DNA from: RGIG4074 sp964459165
Lineage (GTDB): Bacteria > Bacillota > Clostridia > Christensenellales > Borkfalkiaceae
DNA length: 47,345 nt
Direction: 5' to 3'
NCBI GenBank assembly: GCA_964459165.1
Contig: CAYWKM010000002.1
Span: 1-47,345 of the forward strand
Within the stretch, counting starts at the first letter, position 1. Every line of letters begins with the position of its first letter. Both the position numbers and the translations under genes were made by a program. The notes below the pieces were generated by a model. That model worked only from the letters and a program-made list of their open reading frames with translations, did not search any database and was not told the origin of the DNA. Below are positions 39,962 through 47,345 of this stretch, in pieces.

Positions 39962-40897
39962 TCACCATTCCTGTGAAGGATTTTCATGATTATCCGGTTC
40001 GAGTCCGCAGTCGGTAATCGGATTTACGTGAATCGTGCAATGCTTTACCTCGGGAATTTCCTCCTCGATGAGCAGATGCGCCTTCTCCGCTATCCGATGG
40101 GCGGTGATCAATTTCAGCCGAGCGTCCACGGCGATCTCGATTTCGACGAAAATACGATTGCCGTAACGGCGGGTACGGAGAACGTCGATCCGTTTAACGC
40201 CGCCCGAAGTGGACAAAATATTCCGAATTTTCTCCTCCGTCGCCGCGTCCGCCGCCTTATCCACGAGCTGATCCACCGCCATGAAGCAAATATCCAAAGC
40301 CGCCTTGAAGATCATGACGCAGATGATGAAGGAAGCCGCGGGATCGAGCACGGCTATGCCGAACAGGCTCCCCAAAACGCCGACGACCGAGCCGATCGAA
40401 GAGAGGCTGTCGCTCAGATGGTGAAGCGCGTCGCCGTGCAGAGCCGAAGAATTTAATTTTTTCGCCTTCGCCTGCGTATATAAATACAAAATAAATTTTA
40501 CCGCGATGGAAAGAATTGCGGCGGCGAGCGCGAGGGGCAGATAGGCGCTCTTTTCCGATTCCGCGCCGCTCGCGACGGCGACGACGGATTTTACGGCGTT
40601 ATACCCGATGACGAACGAGGTGGCAAACAGCATCGCCGAAAGAATGAGCGCGGCGATGCATTCGAGGCGCTCATGCCCGTAAGGATGCTCCTTATCCGCC
40701 TTTTTCCCCGCCAAACGAATTCCGATGACGACGACGATCGTGGAAAAGCAATCGGACAGGGAATGAACGGAATCCGAAACCATGGCGGAGCTCGCCGCCA
40801 ACAGACCCGCGACCAGCTTGAAGGCAAAAAGAATCGCGTTGACGATCAGGCTGACGACGGATACCCGATTCGCTTGTCTTACATAATTTTGCTCCAT
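39962..40897 (-). CDS. Cation diffusion facilitator transporter
   Basis: Proton-coupled exporter of a divalent metal such as zinc, manganese, cobalt or ferrous iron. The 311-residue protein has six membrane helices in the first 210 residues. Metal-site motifs are DSVHSLSD in helix 2 (42-49) and HGDALHHLSD in helix 5; GHERLE marks the loop after helix 2. The C-terminal cytoplasmic metal-sensing domain follows (about 215-295, VKRIDVLRTRRYGNRIFVEIEIAVD and a closing CTIHVNP). The His-rich pair in helix 5 does not settle metal choice. ATG at 40897 follows GAGGGG. It has a 150-base structured leader behind its own promoter. Confidence 0.92.
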   Translation of the reverse strand: MEQNYVRQANRVSVVSLIVNAILFAFKLVAGLLAASSAMVSDSVHSLSDCFSTIVVVIGIRLAGKKADKEHPYGHERLECIAALILSAMLFATSFVIGYNAVKSVVAVASGAESEKSAYLPLALAAAILSIAVKFILYLYTQAKAKKLNSSALHGDALHHLSDSLSSIGSVVGVLGSLFGIAVLDPAASFIICVMIFKAALDICFMAVDQLVDKAADAATEEKIRNILSTSGGVKRIDVLRTRRYGNRIFVEIEIAVDARLKLITAHRIAEKAHLLIEEEIPEVKHCTIHVNPITDCGLEPDNHENPSQEW

Positions 40898-41008
40898 AAT
40901 TCCCCTCGATAAGGATTGATTTTTTTTATTTTTTGCGGGAAGAATTTTCCTCCTCCGCTTCTCCTCATAAAATAAAAAAGGCGGATGGCACGCAAAAAAT
41001 ACGAAGAA

Positions 41009-41043
41009 AGCGATGAATCGTTTTTTCCGGCTGATTCACCGCT
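41009..41043 (-). promoter_or_regulatory. Hairpin at the start of the CDF transporter leader
   Basis: AGCGGTGAATC pairs with GATTCATCGCT (11 bp with one G-U) at the predicted 5' end of the mRNA, followed by a T-rich run. A second weaker stem before a T6 tract lies near 40974-40992. It does not visibly match the known NiCo or Mn riboswitch patterns. Confidence 0.4.
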
Positions 41044-41053
41044 GCTTTTGTTT

Positions 41054-41083
41054 ATTATATGATAAAAATTCCTTCGCCGTCAA
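41054..41083 (-). promoter_or_regulatory. Sigma-A promoter of the CDF transporter gene
   Basis: On the minus strand TTGACG (41083-41078), 18-base spacer, perfect TATAAT (41059-41054). It begins 5 bases after the end of the upstream phosphoglycosyl transferase homologue gene. Confidence 0.7.
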
Positions 41084-41087
41084 TTTT

Positions 41088-41876
41088 TTAACGTCGATTT
41101 CCCATTTCGGAGAGGAAATTTTTCCTTTTATTTTCCCTGCGCAAAATTTTTTGCTCCTCTTCCCGCGCGGCGTCGTACTCCTCCCGAGCGATCTTTCCCT
41201 CGTTTAAAAGCTCCTGCGCGTACTCTATGTTTTGCGCAACGCCGATGCGGTTCTCCTTCGAACCGCGCAGAGCGCATAGAAGCCGAACGAAAAAGATATG
41301 CGTATCGGAAAACAGATTGTGCTTTTTTACGTATATTTTATCCGCGCGGAACATCTTTTCATAATTTCTCGTCTCGTTTACGCCGCGGACAATGAGCGGG
41401 TTAATGATTCCGGGGCGAACCTTGAACCGAACGTAATCCTCGTCCGAAATCAAATATTCGTTATACAGCCTTAACGGGAGAGGTCCGATAAAGGAGAGCC
41501 TTCCCGCAAACACGTCGGCGAGGCGGGCGAGGCGCGCGAACGGTTTCATCCTTCTGCCGAAGGAGCTCGTCTCCCCCGTAACGCTGTTTCGATAAGCATA
41601 CTCGTGCAGTCGAACGGGCTTTCCCTTTTTTCCGATATAATATTCGGAAACGACGATCGATTGAAATTCGTTTTCCCTCGCGTTATGAACTTTTTCCGCA
41701 ATCAGAATCGCCAGCTGAACGGGCGAAGTAACCGCGAGCGCGACAGCCGAGCATACGACGTCGAGAAATCGCTTAAAAAACCATTTGTAATTGACCGCCG
41801 CGATAACGAGCAGGACGGCGACGTCGAATACGATAAAGGCCGCAAGCCCGTACGGCGTCGATAAAAAATCTTGCAT
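41088..41876 (-). CDS. Phosphoglycosyl transferase (bacterial sugar transferase) homologue lacking the catalytic Asp-Glu pair
   Basis: 262 residues resembling the monotopic PGT family, which moves a phosphosugar onto undecaprenyl phosphate. A membrane helix lies at 11-30, followed by the re-entrant helix motif KRFLDVVCSAVALAVTSPV (35-53), FGRRM (106-110), LSFIGPLP (127-134) and RFKVRPGIINP (150-160). Where active members have DE before LPQ, this protein has A114-R115, and GPRP has become GPLP, so it is probably inactive or altered. The C-terminus adds a SHOCT-like helical tail (LLNEGKIAREEYDAAREEE). ATG at 41876 follows GGGGAA, 12 bases after engB. Regulatory or scaffold roles are possible. 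Confidence 0.75.
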   Translation of the reverse strand: MQDFLSTPYGLAAFIVFDVAVLLVIAAVNYKWFFKRFLDVVCSAVALAVTSPVQLAILIAEKVHNARENEFQSIVVSEYYIGKKGKPVRLHEYAYRNSVTGETSSFGRRMKPFARLARLADVFAGRLSFIGPLPLRLYNEYLISDEDYVRFKVRPGIINPLIVRGVNETRNYEKMFRADKIYVKKHNLFSDTHIFFVRLLCALRGSKENRIGVAQNIEYAQELLNEGKIAREEYDAAREEEQKILRRENKRKNFLSEMGNRR

Positions 41877-41888
41877 CTTGTTCCCCGT

Positions 41889-42515
41889 TTATAAATTTTC
41901 TTTTCCTTCCTTCTCCGTCGAATCGGAAGAGGCGAGAGAGAGGATCGCCTCGATTCTTTCGAGAACGGCCTCCTTTCCGAAGCGCGTCTGAGAGGAAACG
42001 GCGACGACGTTCGCTTCGCCGAGCTTAAAGCCTGCGGCTACTCTTCTCACGTTTTCCTTTACCTTCATGCGGGAAAGCTTATCCGCTTTCGTCGCGACGA
42101 CCGTAAAGGGAATGATATGATAGTTTAAAAAATGAATCATTCGCTGATCGTCCTCCGTCGGATCGCGGCGGACGTCGGCGAGGGCGAACACGTGCGAAAT
42201 TTTTTCCTTGTCGGAGAAAAACGCTTCGAGCGTACGCGCCCATTTTTCCTTTTCCGCCTTGGACGCTTCGGCATAGCCGTAACCGGGAAGGTCGGCGAGA
42301 ATAAAATCGCCGAAATCAAAATAATTGACGAGGCGCGTCCTGCCGGGAGTCGAGCTCGTCTTGGCGAGCCGCTTCTGATTCGCGAGCATATTGATAAACG
42401 AGCTCTTGCCCACGTTGGATCTGCCGCATACGGCGATCATCGGCTTATCGGGAAGGAGAAACTGGGAAGCCGTCGCGGCGGAGGTAATGAATTTTGCGCT
42501 TTTTATTACTAACAT
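41889..42515 (-). CDS. engB: Ribosome biogenesis GTP-binding protein EngB (YsxC/YihA)
   Basis: TrmE-Era-type GTPase needed for late 50S assembly. In 208 residues it has G1 GRSNVGKSS (about 32-40), G2 TPGRTRLVNYF, G3 DLPGYGYAEAS, G4 TKAD and G5 VSSQ, all intact, with the family N-terminus IKSAKFITSAATASQF. The ATG overlaps the lon stop as TGATG, so translation is coupled; an upstream TTG is less likely. The lon-engB order is widespread in Firmicutes. Confidence 0.96.
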   Translation of the reverse strand: MLVIKSAKFITSAATASQFLLPDKPMIAVCGRSNVGKSSFINMLANQKRLAKTSSTPGRTRLVNYFDFGDFILADLPGYGYAEASKAEKEKWARTLEAFFSDKEKISHVFALADVRRDPTEDDQRMIHFLNYHIIPFTVVATKADKLSRMKVKENVRRVAAGFKLGEANVVAVSSQTRFGKEAVLERIEAILSLASSDSTEKEGKENL

Positions 42516-44839
42516 CAAACTTTCACGATAGCGTTATCGAAAACGGTGTTCACATTTTCGGCGAGGATAAAATTCATATCCTCTCTGACGTTGGGAGGAA
42601 TTTCCTCCGCGTCTCGCTTATTTTCCTTTGGAATAATTATATTTTTTATGCCTATTCTGTGCGCGGCGAGCGCTTTCTCCTTTAATCCGCCGATGGGAAG
42701 AACCTTGCCCCGCAGCGTGATCTCGCCGGTCATGGCGATATCCCTCCTGACGGGCTTCCCCGTGAGCGCGGACAAAATGGCGGTCGCCATGGTGATGCCG
42801 GCGGAGGGTCCGTCCTTCGGCGTCGCCCCTTCCGGCACATGGATATGGATATCGGTCGTTTCAAACGTTTCGGAGGGAATACCGTATTTTTCGGCGTTGG
42901 CGCGAATACAGGTGAGCGCGGTCATCGCGGACTCCTTCATGACGTCGCCGAGCTGTCCGGTCAGGCGGAGATCCCCCTTTCCCTTCATCGTGGAAACTTC
43001 GACGGCGAGCGTGGTTCCGCCCACCGAAGTCCACGCGAGTCCCGTCGCCGCGCCGACCTCGTCGCATTCGAACATCCCGTCGCTCTTTAGGTATTTCTTC
43101 GCTCCGAGGAGCTTTTCTACCTCTTCGGGCGTAATTTTTCTCTTGCGCATCTTGCGGTTGTCGGCATAGGTCACCGCGACCTTACGGCACACCGATCCGA
43201 TCTGCCTTTCGAGCTCTCTGACTCCCGCTTCCATCGTATAATTTTCGACGAGCGTGTCGATTCCCTCGTCGGTAAATTCGACGTTCTTTTCCGTAAGTCC
43301 GTTTTCCTTTATCTTTTTGGGAATGAGATACCCCTTTGCGATCTCCCTCTTTTCGTCTTGCGTATACCCGGAAAGGGAGATGACCTCCATTCTGTCGAGC
43401 AGGGGAGCAGGAATCGTATCGACCGTGTTCGCCGTCGTGATAAAGAGCGCCTTGCTCAAATCGTAGGGCTCTTCGATGAAGCGATCGCGGAAGGTTGAAT
43501 TTTGTTCGGGATCGAGCGCCTCCAAAAGCGCGCTCGCGGGATCGCCGCGCATATCCGAAGAAACCTTGTCGATTTCGTCGAGAAGAAAGACCGGATTGAC
43601 GCAGCCCGCTTCCTTCATGGCGTACATAATGCGCCCGGGCATCGCTCCGATATACGTCCTGCGATGTCCCCTTATTTCCGCCTCGTCTTTGACGCCGCCG
43701 AGGCTCATTCTCACGAATTTTCTGCCGAGCGCGCGGGCGATGGAGGAGGCGACGGAAGTTTTCCCCACGCCGGGAGGGCCGACGAAGCAGAGAATGGGAG
43801 CCTTCATGCTGCCGGTGAGCTTTAACACGGCGAGATATTCGGTAATTCTCTCCTTAACCTTTTCCAGTCCGTAATGATCCTCTTTGAGCGCTTTCACGCA
43901 GTCGGAGAGCTTTTCGGTATCCGTCGTTTCCTCTTTCCAAGGAAGATCGAGCATCCAGTCGATATAGGTGCGGATGACGGTATATTCGGGGGAGGAGGAC
44001 TGCATCTTGTCCATTCGGGCGAGCTCCTTCAACACCTTCTCCTCGACGGGAGCGGGCATTCCCTTCGCCTTGATTTTTTCCTTATATTCTTCCGGCTCGT
44101 TTACGTCGTCGCCGAGCTCCGTATGAATCGCTTTAATCTGCTCGCGAAGATAATATTCCTTCTGCGATTCGTCGATGTTCTTCCTCACGTTCTGAGCGAC
44201 TTTCTTTTCGATTTTGGAAATTTCATATTCGTCGTTGAGACACCGCTCAAAAAGCTTCAGCCGTTCGAGAACGTGCGCTTCCGCGAGAATTTGCTGCTTG
44301 ACGTCCTCGCGTACGCGCATGGAATTTACGCAGAGATTGATATATCTGTCGACGTCGGTGCATTCCTCTAAGAGAGAAACCGTCTCTTTGGGAATTCTTC
44401 CCTCCGTCAGGCGGATGTCTTTTACCAGCTCCTTCGCGGAACGGAAGTACGCCTCTTCGAGAATGTCGTCGCTGTGGAAGGGAACGATCTCGTTGACCGT
44501 CGCGAAAAAGCATCCTCTCTCCTCGTCGAAAAGAATCCTCTCGGCTTCGCCGCGATAGAGTCCCTCCACCATGAGCCGTCTGTTTCCGGCGGGCAGAAGG
44601 GTTGCGCTCCTTATCTTTGCGACGGTTCCCGCCGTATAAATCTGATCCGGCGCGACCTCGACGAGCGACGCGTCCTTTTGCGCGCAGAGAAAGACGAGCA
44701 TATCGTTTCCCGCGGCGCATTCCGCCGCCCTCAGCGAGTAGCCGCGGCCGATATCGAGGCTGACGACGGTATCGGGAAAGACCACTCTTCCCCTCATGGG
44801 GATAACGCTTAATATACTTTTCATTGCTGTTTTTTCCAT
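42515..44839 (-). CDS. lon: ATP-dependent Lon protease
   Basis: AAA+ serine protease for damaged and regulatory proteins. The 774-residue protein has the LonA domain order: substrate-binding LAN domain (about 8-200), coiled coil, AAA+ domain with Walker A GPPGVGKT (354-361) and Walker B VFLLDEIDK, and protease domain with the Ser679-Lys722 dyad (PKDGPSAG and GGLKEKALAA). ATG at 44839 is listed; the internal ATG at 44824, with GGAAAA before it, could be used equally well. It has its own promoter and a hairpin in the leader, and it is coupled to engB. Confidence 0.97.
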   Translation of the reverse strand: MEKTAMKSILSVIPMRGRVVFPDTVVSLDIGRGYSLRAAECAAGNDMLVFLCAQKDASLVEVAPDQIYTAGTVAKIRSATLLPAGNRRLMVEGLYRGEAERILFDEERGCFFATVNEIVPFHSDDILEEAYFRSAKELVKDIRLTEGRIPKETVSLLEECTDVDRYINLCVNSMRVREDVKQQILAEAHVLERLKLFERCLNDEYEISKIEKKVAQNVRKNIDESQKEYYLREQIKAIHTELGDDVNEPEEYKEKIKAKGMPAPVEEKVLKELARMDKMQSSSPEYTVIRTYIDWMLDLPWKEETTDTEKLSDCVKALKEDHYGLEKVKERITEYLAVLKLTGSMKAPILCFVGPPGVGKTSVASSIARALGRKFVRMSLGGVKDEAEIRGHRRTYIGAMPGRIMYAMKEAGCVNPVFLLDEIDKVSSDMRGDPASALLEALDPEQNSTFRDRFIEEPYDLSKALFITTANTVDTIPAPLLDRMEVISLSGYTQDEKREIAKGYLIPKKIKENGLTEKNVEFTDEGIDTLVENYTMEAGVRELERQIGSVCRKVAVTYADNRKMRKRKITPEEVEKLLGAKKYLKSDGMFECDEVGAATGLAWTSVGGTTLAVEVSTMKGKGDLRLTGQLGDVMKESAMTALTCIRANAEKYGIPSETFETTDIHIHVPEGATPKDGPSAGITMATAILSALTGKPVRRDIAMTGEITLRGKVLPIGGLKEKALAAHRIGIKNIIIPKENKRDAEEIPPNVREDMNFILAENVNTVFDNAIVKV

Positions 44840-44888
44840 ATTGTATTCGGTACCTATAAATATTAGATTATTTCACTTATTTATAAAC

Positions 44889-44911
44889 GCGGTTTTTCGT
44901 TCGTAAACCGC
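44889..44911 (-). promoter_or_regulatory. Hairpin in the lon leader
   Basis: GCGGTTT (44911 side) pairs with AAACCGC (44895-44889) around a 9-base loop, shortly after the predicted transcription start. No CIRCE or CtsR-type repeat was recognised, so heat control is not evident. Confidence 0.4.
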
Positions 44912-44922
44912 TTTACCGCTAA

Positions 44923-44951
44923 ATTATACAGCTTTTTCGCTCGTTTTTCAA
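44923..44951 (-). promoter_or_regulatory. Sigma-A promoter of lon-engB
   Basis: On the minus strand TTGAAA (44951-44946), 17-base spacer, perfect TATAAT (44928-44923). Confidence 0.75.
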
Positions 44952-44995
44952 TCGAAACGGACAGGGGAATCGTTGGGAAAAATGTCAACGGAGAT

Positions 44996-45889
44996 TTACG
45001 CCTCTTCCGTCCCCCGATGCGTGAAAAGATTCATGACGACCTTCGCATCCATGCTCACGAGCGTATAAGTCACTTCGTCGGCGTCGAGCTTCCTGCGTAT
45101 CCGTTTGAATAAAACGTAATACCCGTTATACAAAACCTTCACATTATTATCGTGTTGAAAGACGGTATCCGTCGTCGTATCCTCAAAGAGAAAGCGCTCT
45201 TCGCCCGTTTCCGTAAAATAGAGATAAAAATCGTCCCCTTTCTCGTAAAGGACGGAAGTTCCGCCGTTGGCGAGCAGGACGCAGCCTTCGTAGCTGCCCG
45301 TCTCCACGACCGAGGAGTAATCCTTTGAAATCTCGTACGTGACCCCTCTTACGATATCCTGCTTGTAGAGCCGATCGCCGTCCTTTCCGTTGCTGCGCGA
45401 ATAATAGTTGACCGCAGCATAGTGCACTTCGTCGTCCAATTGAAAAGAGAAGGCGTGAATATTCTCCGCGTCCTCCCCGATATAAGAGAGGAGAGCTTCG
45501 GCGCATCTTTCGTCGAGAGCGGGCTCCTCCGGCTCGGCGAACGTATTGACTGCGGAAGTGATTTTTTTAGAGAAATCGAAAAACACCCAAGCGTCGTACG
45601 CCGCCAGCCCAAAATCCTTCCGATCGGGAAGAGGCTCCTCTCTGGGAAAAGACATAGAATCCTCTTCGAAATTGATCAGCGCGTAGCGATTCTCATAGAG
45701 AGGAAAGGAGACGTAGCCGTTATAGCCGTAACCGCCGTACCCAAAGCGCATCGTGAAGCTGTCCACGTCGACGCGCTCGTCTCCGAACGTAATCGCATCG
45801 ACGAAAAAGGGAACCGCGATAGCGGAGCATACGACGACGGATATCAAAACGAGAGAAATAATTTTCAGAATTTTCTTGAATGCGTGCAT
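44996..45889 (-). CDS. Uncharacterised membrane-anchored protein, probably leaderless mRNA
   Basis: 297 residues, not recognised. The N-terminus MHAFKKILKIISLVLISVVV is a signal anchor (helix about 10-32). An extracytoplasmic domain follows with a Gly/Tyr-rich patch (FGYGGYGYNGY, about 48-58) and an overall beta-rich pattern: repeated short strands such as YALINF, VHYAAVNYYS, GCVLLAN, DDFYLYFTE, NVKVLYNGYYVLF. ATG at 45889 is chosen because it begins the signal anchor and lies 6 bases after a TATAAT box, so the transcript should start on the ATG itself; no ribosome site is present. A longer reading to 46054 would add a chaotic N-terminus. Divergent from the glycosyltransferase gene. Confidence 0.72.
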   Translation of the reverse strand: MHAFKKILKIISLVLISVVVCSAIAVPFFVDAITFGDERVDVDSFTMRFGYGGYGYNGYVSFPLYENRYALINFEEDSMSFPREEPLPDRKDFGLAAYDAWVFFDFSKKITSAVNTFAEPEEPALDERCAEALLSYIGEDAENIHAFSFQLDDEVHYAAVNYYSRSNGKDGDRLYKQDIVRGVTYEISKDYSSVVETGSYEGCVLLANGGTSVLYEKGDDFYLYFTETGEERFLFEDTTTDTVFQHDNNVKVLYNGYYVLFKRIRRKLDADEVTYTLVSMDAKVVMNLFTHRGTEEA

Positions 45890-45895
45890 ACGACG

Positions 45896-45924
45896 ATTAT
45901 AACACATCGCAAAAAAAAAGTAAA
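45896..45924 (-). promoter_or_regulatory. Promoter placing transcription start on the ATG of the next gene
   Basis: On the minus strand TTTACT (45924-45919), a 17-base spacer rich in T, then perfect TATAAT (45901-45896) preceded by TGT, an extended -10. The expected start base is 45889. Confidence 0.65.
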
Positions 45925-46047
45925 GGCGTATTTTTCGGAATCGGAAAGAGAATGAAAAAAAATATCCCGAAATTTTGCATACGTTCCGCAATTTTAAAGC
46001 CTCGAAAGAGGAACGCGCCTTTTTGCGCTCCATTCCGCTTTCGCCCC

Positions 46048-46076
46048 TTGACAAAGGGAAGAAATTTCGTTAGAAT
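46048..46076 (+). promoter_or_regulatory. Sigma-A promoter of the glycosyltransferase gene
   Basis: TTGACA (46048-46053), 17-base spacer, TAGAAT (46071-46076). Confidence 0.75.
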
Positions 46077-46106
46077 AAAATCGATATTTGCCTATGAGGT
46101 AACACA

Positions 46107-47261
46107 ATGAAAAAAATCGCATTCGTCACGCGTTCGTTGAGAATCGGCGGGACGGAAGTCTCGCTCGTAAATCTCCTCAACAAAATACCGGAAAGCGAAT
46201 TTTCCGTCACCCTCTTTTTGACGGAGAAAGACCTCTCTCTGCTTCCGGATATCCGACGGGAAGTCAACATAGAATACGTCGTACCCGATCCGCCGAACAG
46301 AAGAAGGGAAATTCTGAATTTTTTAAAGAAGGGACGCTTCCCGACGCTCGTCCGCTACCTTTCCTTTTTGTCTTCGCGAGAACAAAGGACGTATCGCTAT
46401 CGCCGCGAGGCGGCGAGCGTCCTCGCGGCGGGCAAGAGTAAGGAGGTCTTCGATTTGGCGGTCGCATACTACATTCCGAGCGACAGAGAATTGCTTCTGA
46501 CCGTAGAGTATGTGCGCGCGAAAAAGAAAGCGGCGTGGATGCATTACGATATCGCGGGAATGGATGAATCCGCCATGCACTTAAAGCCCGTTTATCAACG
46601 CATGGACAGAATATACTGCGTTTCCAAGAACTGTAAAAAATCTTTCTGCGGCGTTTTTCCCGAGCTTTCGGACAAAGCGCGGGTGTTTTATAATATTCTC
46701 GACGAGGACAGAATACGAAGCGGCGCGCGCGAATACGCCGTAGAGAAAAACGGATATCCCCTTCTCTTTACCTGCGCGAGAATCTCCGAGGAGAAAAATC
46801 CCCTCCTCGCCGTTCAAGCGGCAAAGGAGTTGAAGAAATCCTTTCCCTCTCTCCGTTGGTATTGGGCGGGCGGAAGCAACGGAAACTATCGGGATAAGGT
46901 GCAACAATGCGTCGACGAAGCGGGGCTGAACGAAAATTTCTTTTTTACGGGAGCTCTGCGCAACCCCTACCCCTACTATAAGTCGTGCGACGTGTACGTC
47001 CAGACCTCCGATTGCGAAAGCTATTGCCTCTCCCTTGCGGAAGCCAAGCTTTTAAGCGAAAAAATCGTGACGACGAACTTCCCCACCGCATACGAAATCC
47101 TTGAAGGAGGCGAAGGAAGCGGAGAGGAAATTATCGAAAAGACGACGGAAGCCTTGGTCGGCGGCGTTTTAAAAGCGTTGACGGAAGAAAAGACCTCCGA
47201 GCGGAAGGTAAATTTCGCTTCGGAAGAAGAATTGAAAAACTTTCTGAATTGGATCCGATAA
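46107..47261 (+). CDS. GT4-type glycosyltransferase
   Basis: 384-residue GT-B fold enzyme that probably uses a nucleotide sugar on the cytoplasmic face of the membrane. The N-terminal Rossmann half has FVTRSLRIGGTEVSLVNLL (Gly-rich acceptor loop). The C-terminal half starts with LLFTCARISEEKNPLLAVQAA, has WYWAGGSNGNY and FFTGALRNPYPYYKSCDVYVQTS in blocks, and the donor-binding E-x7-E motif in SDCESYCLSLAEAKLL. Length and order fit GT4. ATG at 46107 follows GAGGT. Polysaccharide or surface-glycan synthesis is likely; acceptor and sugar unknown. A purine-rich GGAGAGG at 47329 near the window end may be the ribosome site of a following gene. Confidence 0.88.
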   Translation: MKKIAFVTRSLRIGGTEVSLVNLLNKIPESEFSVTLFLTEKDLSLLPDIRREVNIEYVVPDPPNRRREILNFLKKGRFPTLVRYLSFLSSREQRTYRYRREAASVLAAGKSKEVFDLAVAYYIPSDRELLLTVEYVRAKKKAAWMHYDIAGMDESAMHLKPVYQRMDRIYCVSKNCKKSFCGVFPELSDKARVFYNILDEDRIRSGAREYAVEKNGYPLLFTCARISEEKNPLLAVQAAKELKKSFPSLRWYWAGGSNGNYRDKVQQCVDEAGLNENFFFTGALRNPYPYYKSCDVYVQTSDCESYCLSLAEAKLLSEKIVTTNFPTAYEILEGGEGSGEEIIEKTTEALVGGVLKALTEEKTSERKVNFASEEELKNFLNWIR

Positions 47262-47345
47262 AAACGCCGCAAAAATCCGACGAGAGAACTTCGCCGAAAG
47301 AAAATTTCAAACGCGGACGAAAAAAGGAGAGGACTGAGTTTCCTC

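Noticed and set aside
40898..41050. NiCo (czcD) riboswitch before the CDF transporter
   Set aside because: The four-way junction and its conserved purine-rich loops were not found; only simple hairpins are seen.
44840..44995. CIRCE or CtsR heat-shock operator before lon
   Set aside because: No TTAGCACTC/GAGTGCTAA pair and no CtsR heptad repeat is present.
1..47345. tRNA, rRNA, CRISPR arrays, transposases and phage genes
   Set aside because: No cloverleaf-like segment ending in CCA, no regularly spaced repeats and no transposase, integrase or capsid-type protein was recognised in a full reading of both strands.

Overview
The window reads as a chromosomal segment of an uncultured, anaerobic Clostridia-type Firmicute of roughly even base composition. 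The evidence is the pair of SCIFF peptide and SCIFF maturase, an A-type flavodiiron protein, a HemZ-type radical SAM protein, an EndoA/MazF RNase almost identical in layout to the Bacillus one, an RqcH, a bifunctional Rel, and consensus sigma-A promoters with GGAGG ribosome sites. A more exact placement (for example Christensenellales-like gut lineages) is only a guess. The assembly has one 100-N gap (23574-23673) flanked by an exact 55-base duplication, so it is probably a false gap.

Layout. 1-6.4 kb: pgi (+), an M3 oligoendopeptidase (-), a small membrane protein (+), an orphan MazF-like RNase and a flavodiiron protein (-). 6.4-11.2 kb: pnp downstream of rpsO with a structured S15 leader, a HAD phosphatase, and a three-gene XRE regulator operon that starts at a promoter overlapped by a palindrome. 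11.3-17.8 kb: tightly coupled recJ-rel-MBL hydrolase-hemZ. 17.9-26 kb: the secretion and peptide region (secD-secF; scfA-scfB; yajC and a TIGR04086-type membrane protein; a membrane-anchored protein with repeated CxxC modules). 24.6-31.3 kb: ruvC-ruvA-ruvB-queA, a DUF885 lipoprotein, and tgt. 31.4-36.5 kb: argH (+), then tig-clpP-clpX (-). 36.5-41 kb: rqcH (+), a CotH-family protein (-) and a cation diffusion facilitator (-). 41-47.3 kb: lon-engB plus a degenerate phosphoglycosyl transferase, a membrane-anchored unknown protein with an apparently leaderless mRNA, and a GT4-type glycosyltransferase (+).

How the genes work together. Much of the window is housekeeping: RNA decay (pnp), protein quality control (tig, clpPX, lon, rqcH), recombination (ruvABC, recJ), queuosine tRNA modification (queA, tgt) and the stringent response (rel). 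The accessory interest is in the export region. A 52-residue, seven-cysteine SCIFF precursor has its own promoter and a terminator separating it from its radical SAM maturase, and it sits between the SecDF and YajC export genes. A type II membrane protein built of His-rich CxxC modules lies immediately upstream, and the same module recurs in the CotH-family protein 14 kb away. The other unusual items are a phosphoglycosyl transferase homologue that has lost its Asp-Glu catalytic pair, a solenoid-like repeat protein paired with an XRE regulator, and interlocked face-to-face promoters between ruvC and argH. No tRNA, rRNA, CRISPR array, insertion sequence or phage gene was recognised.
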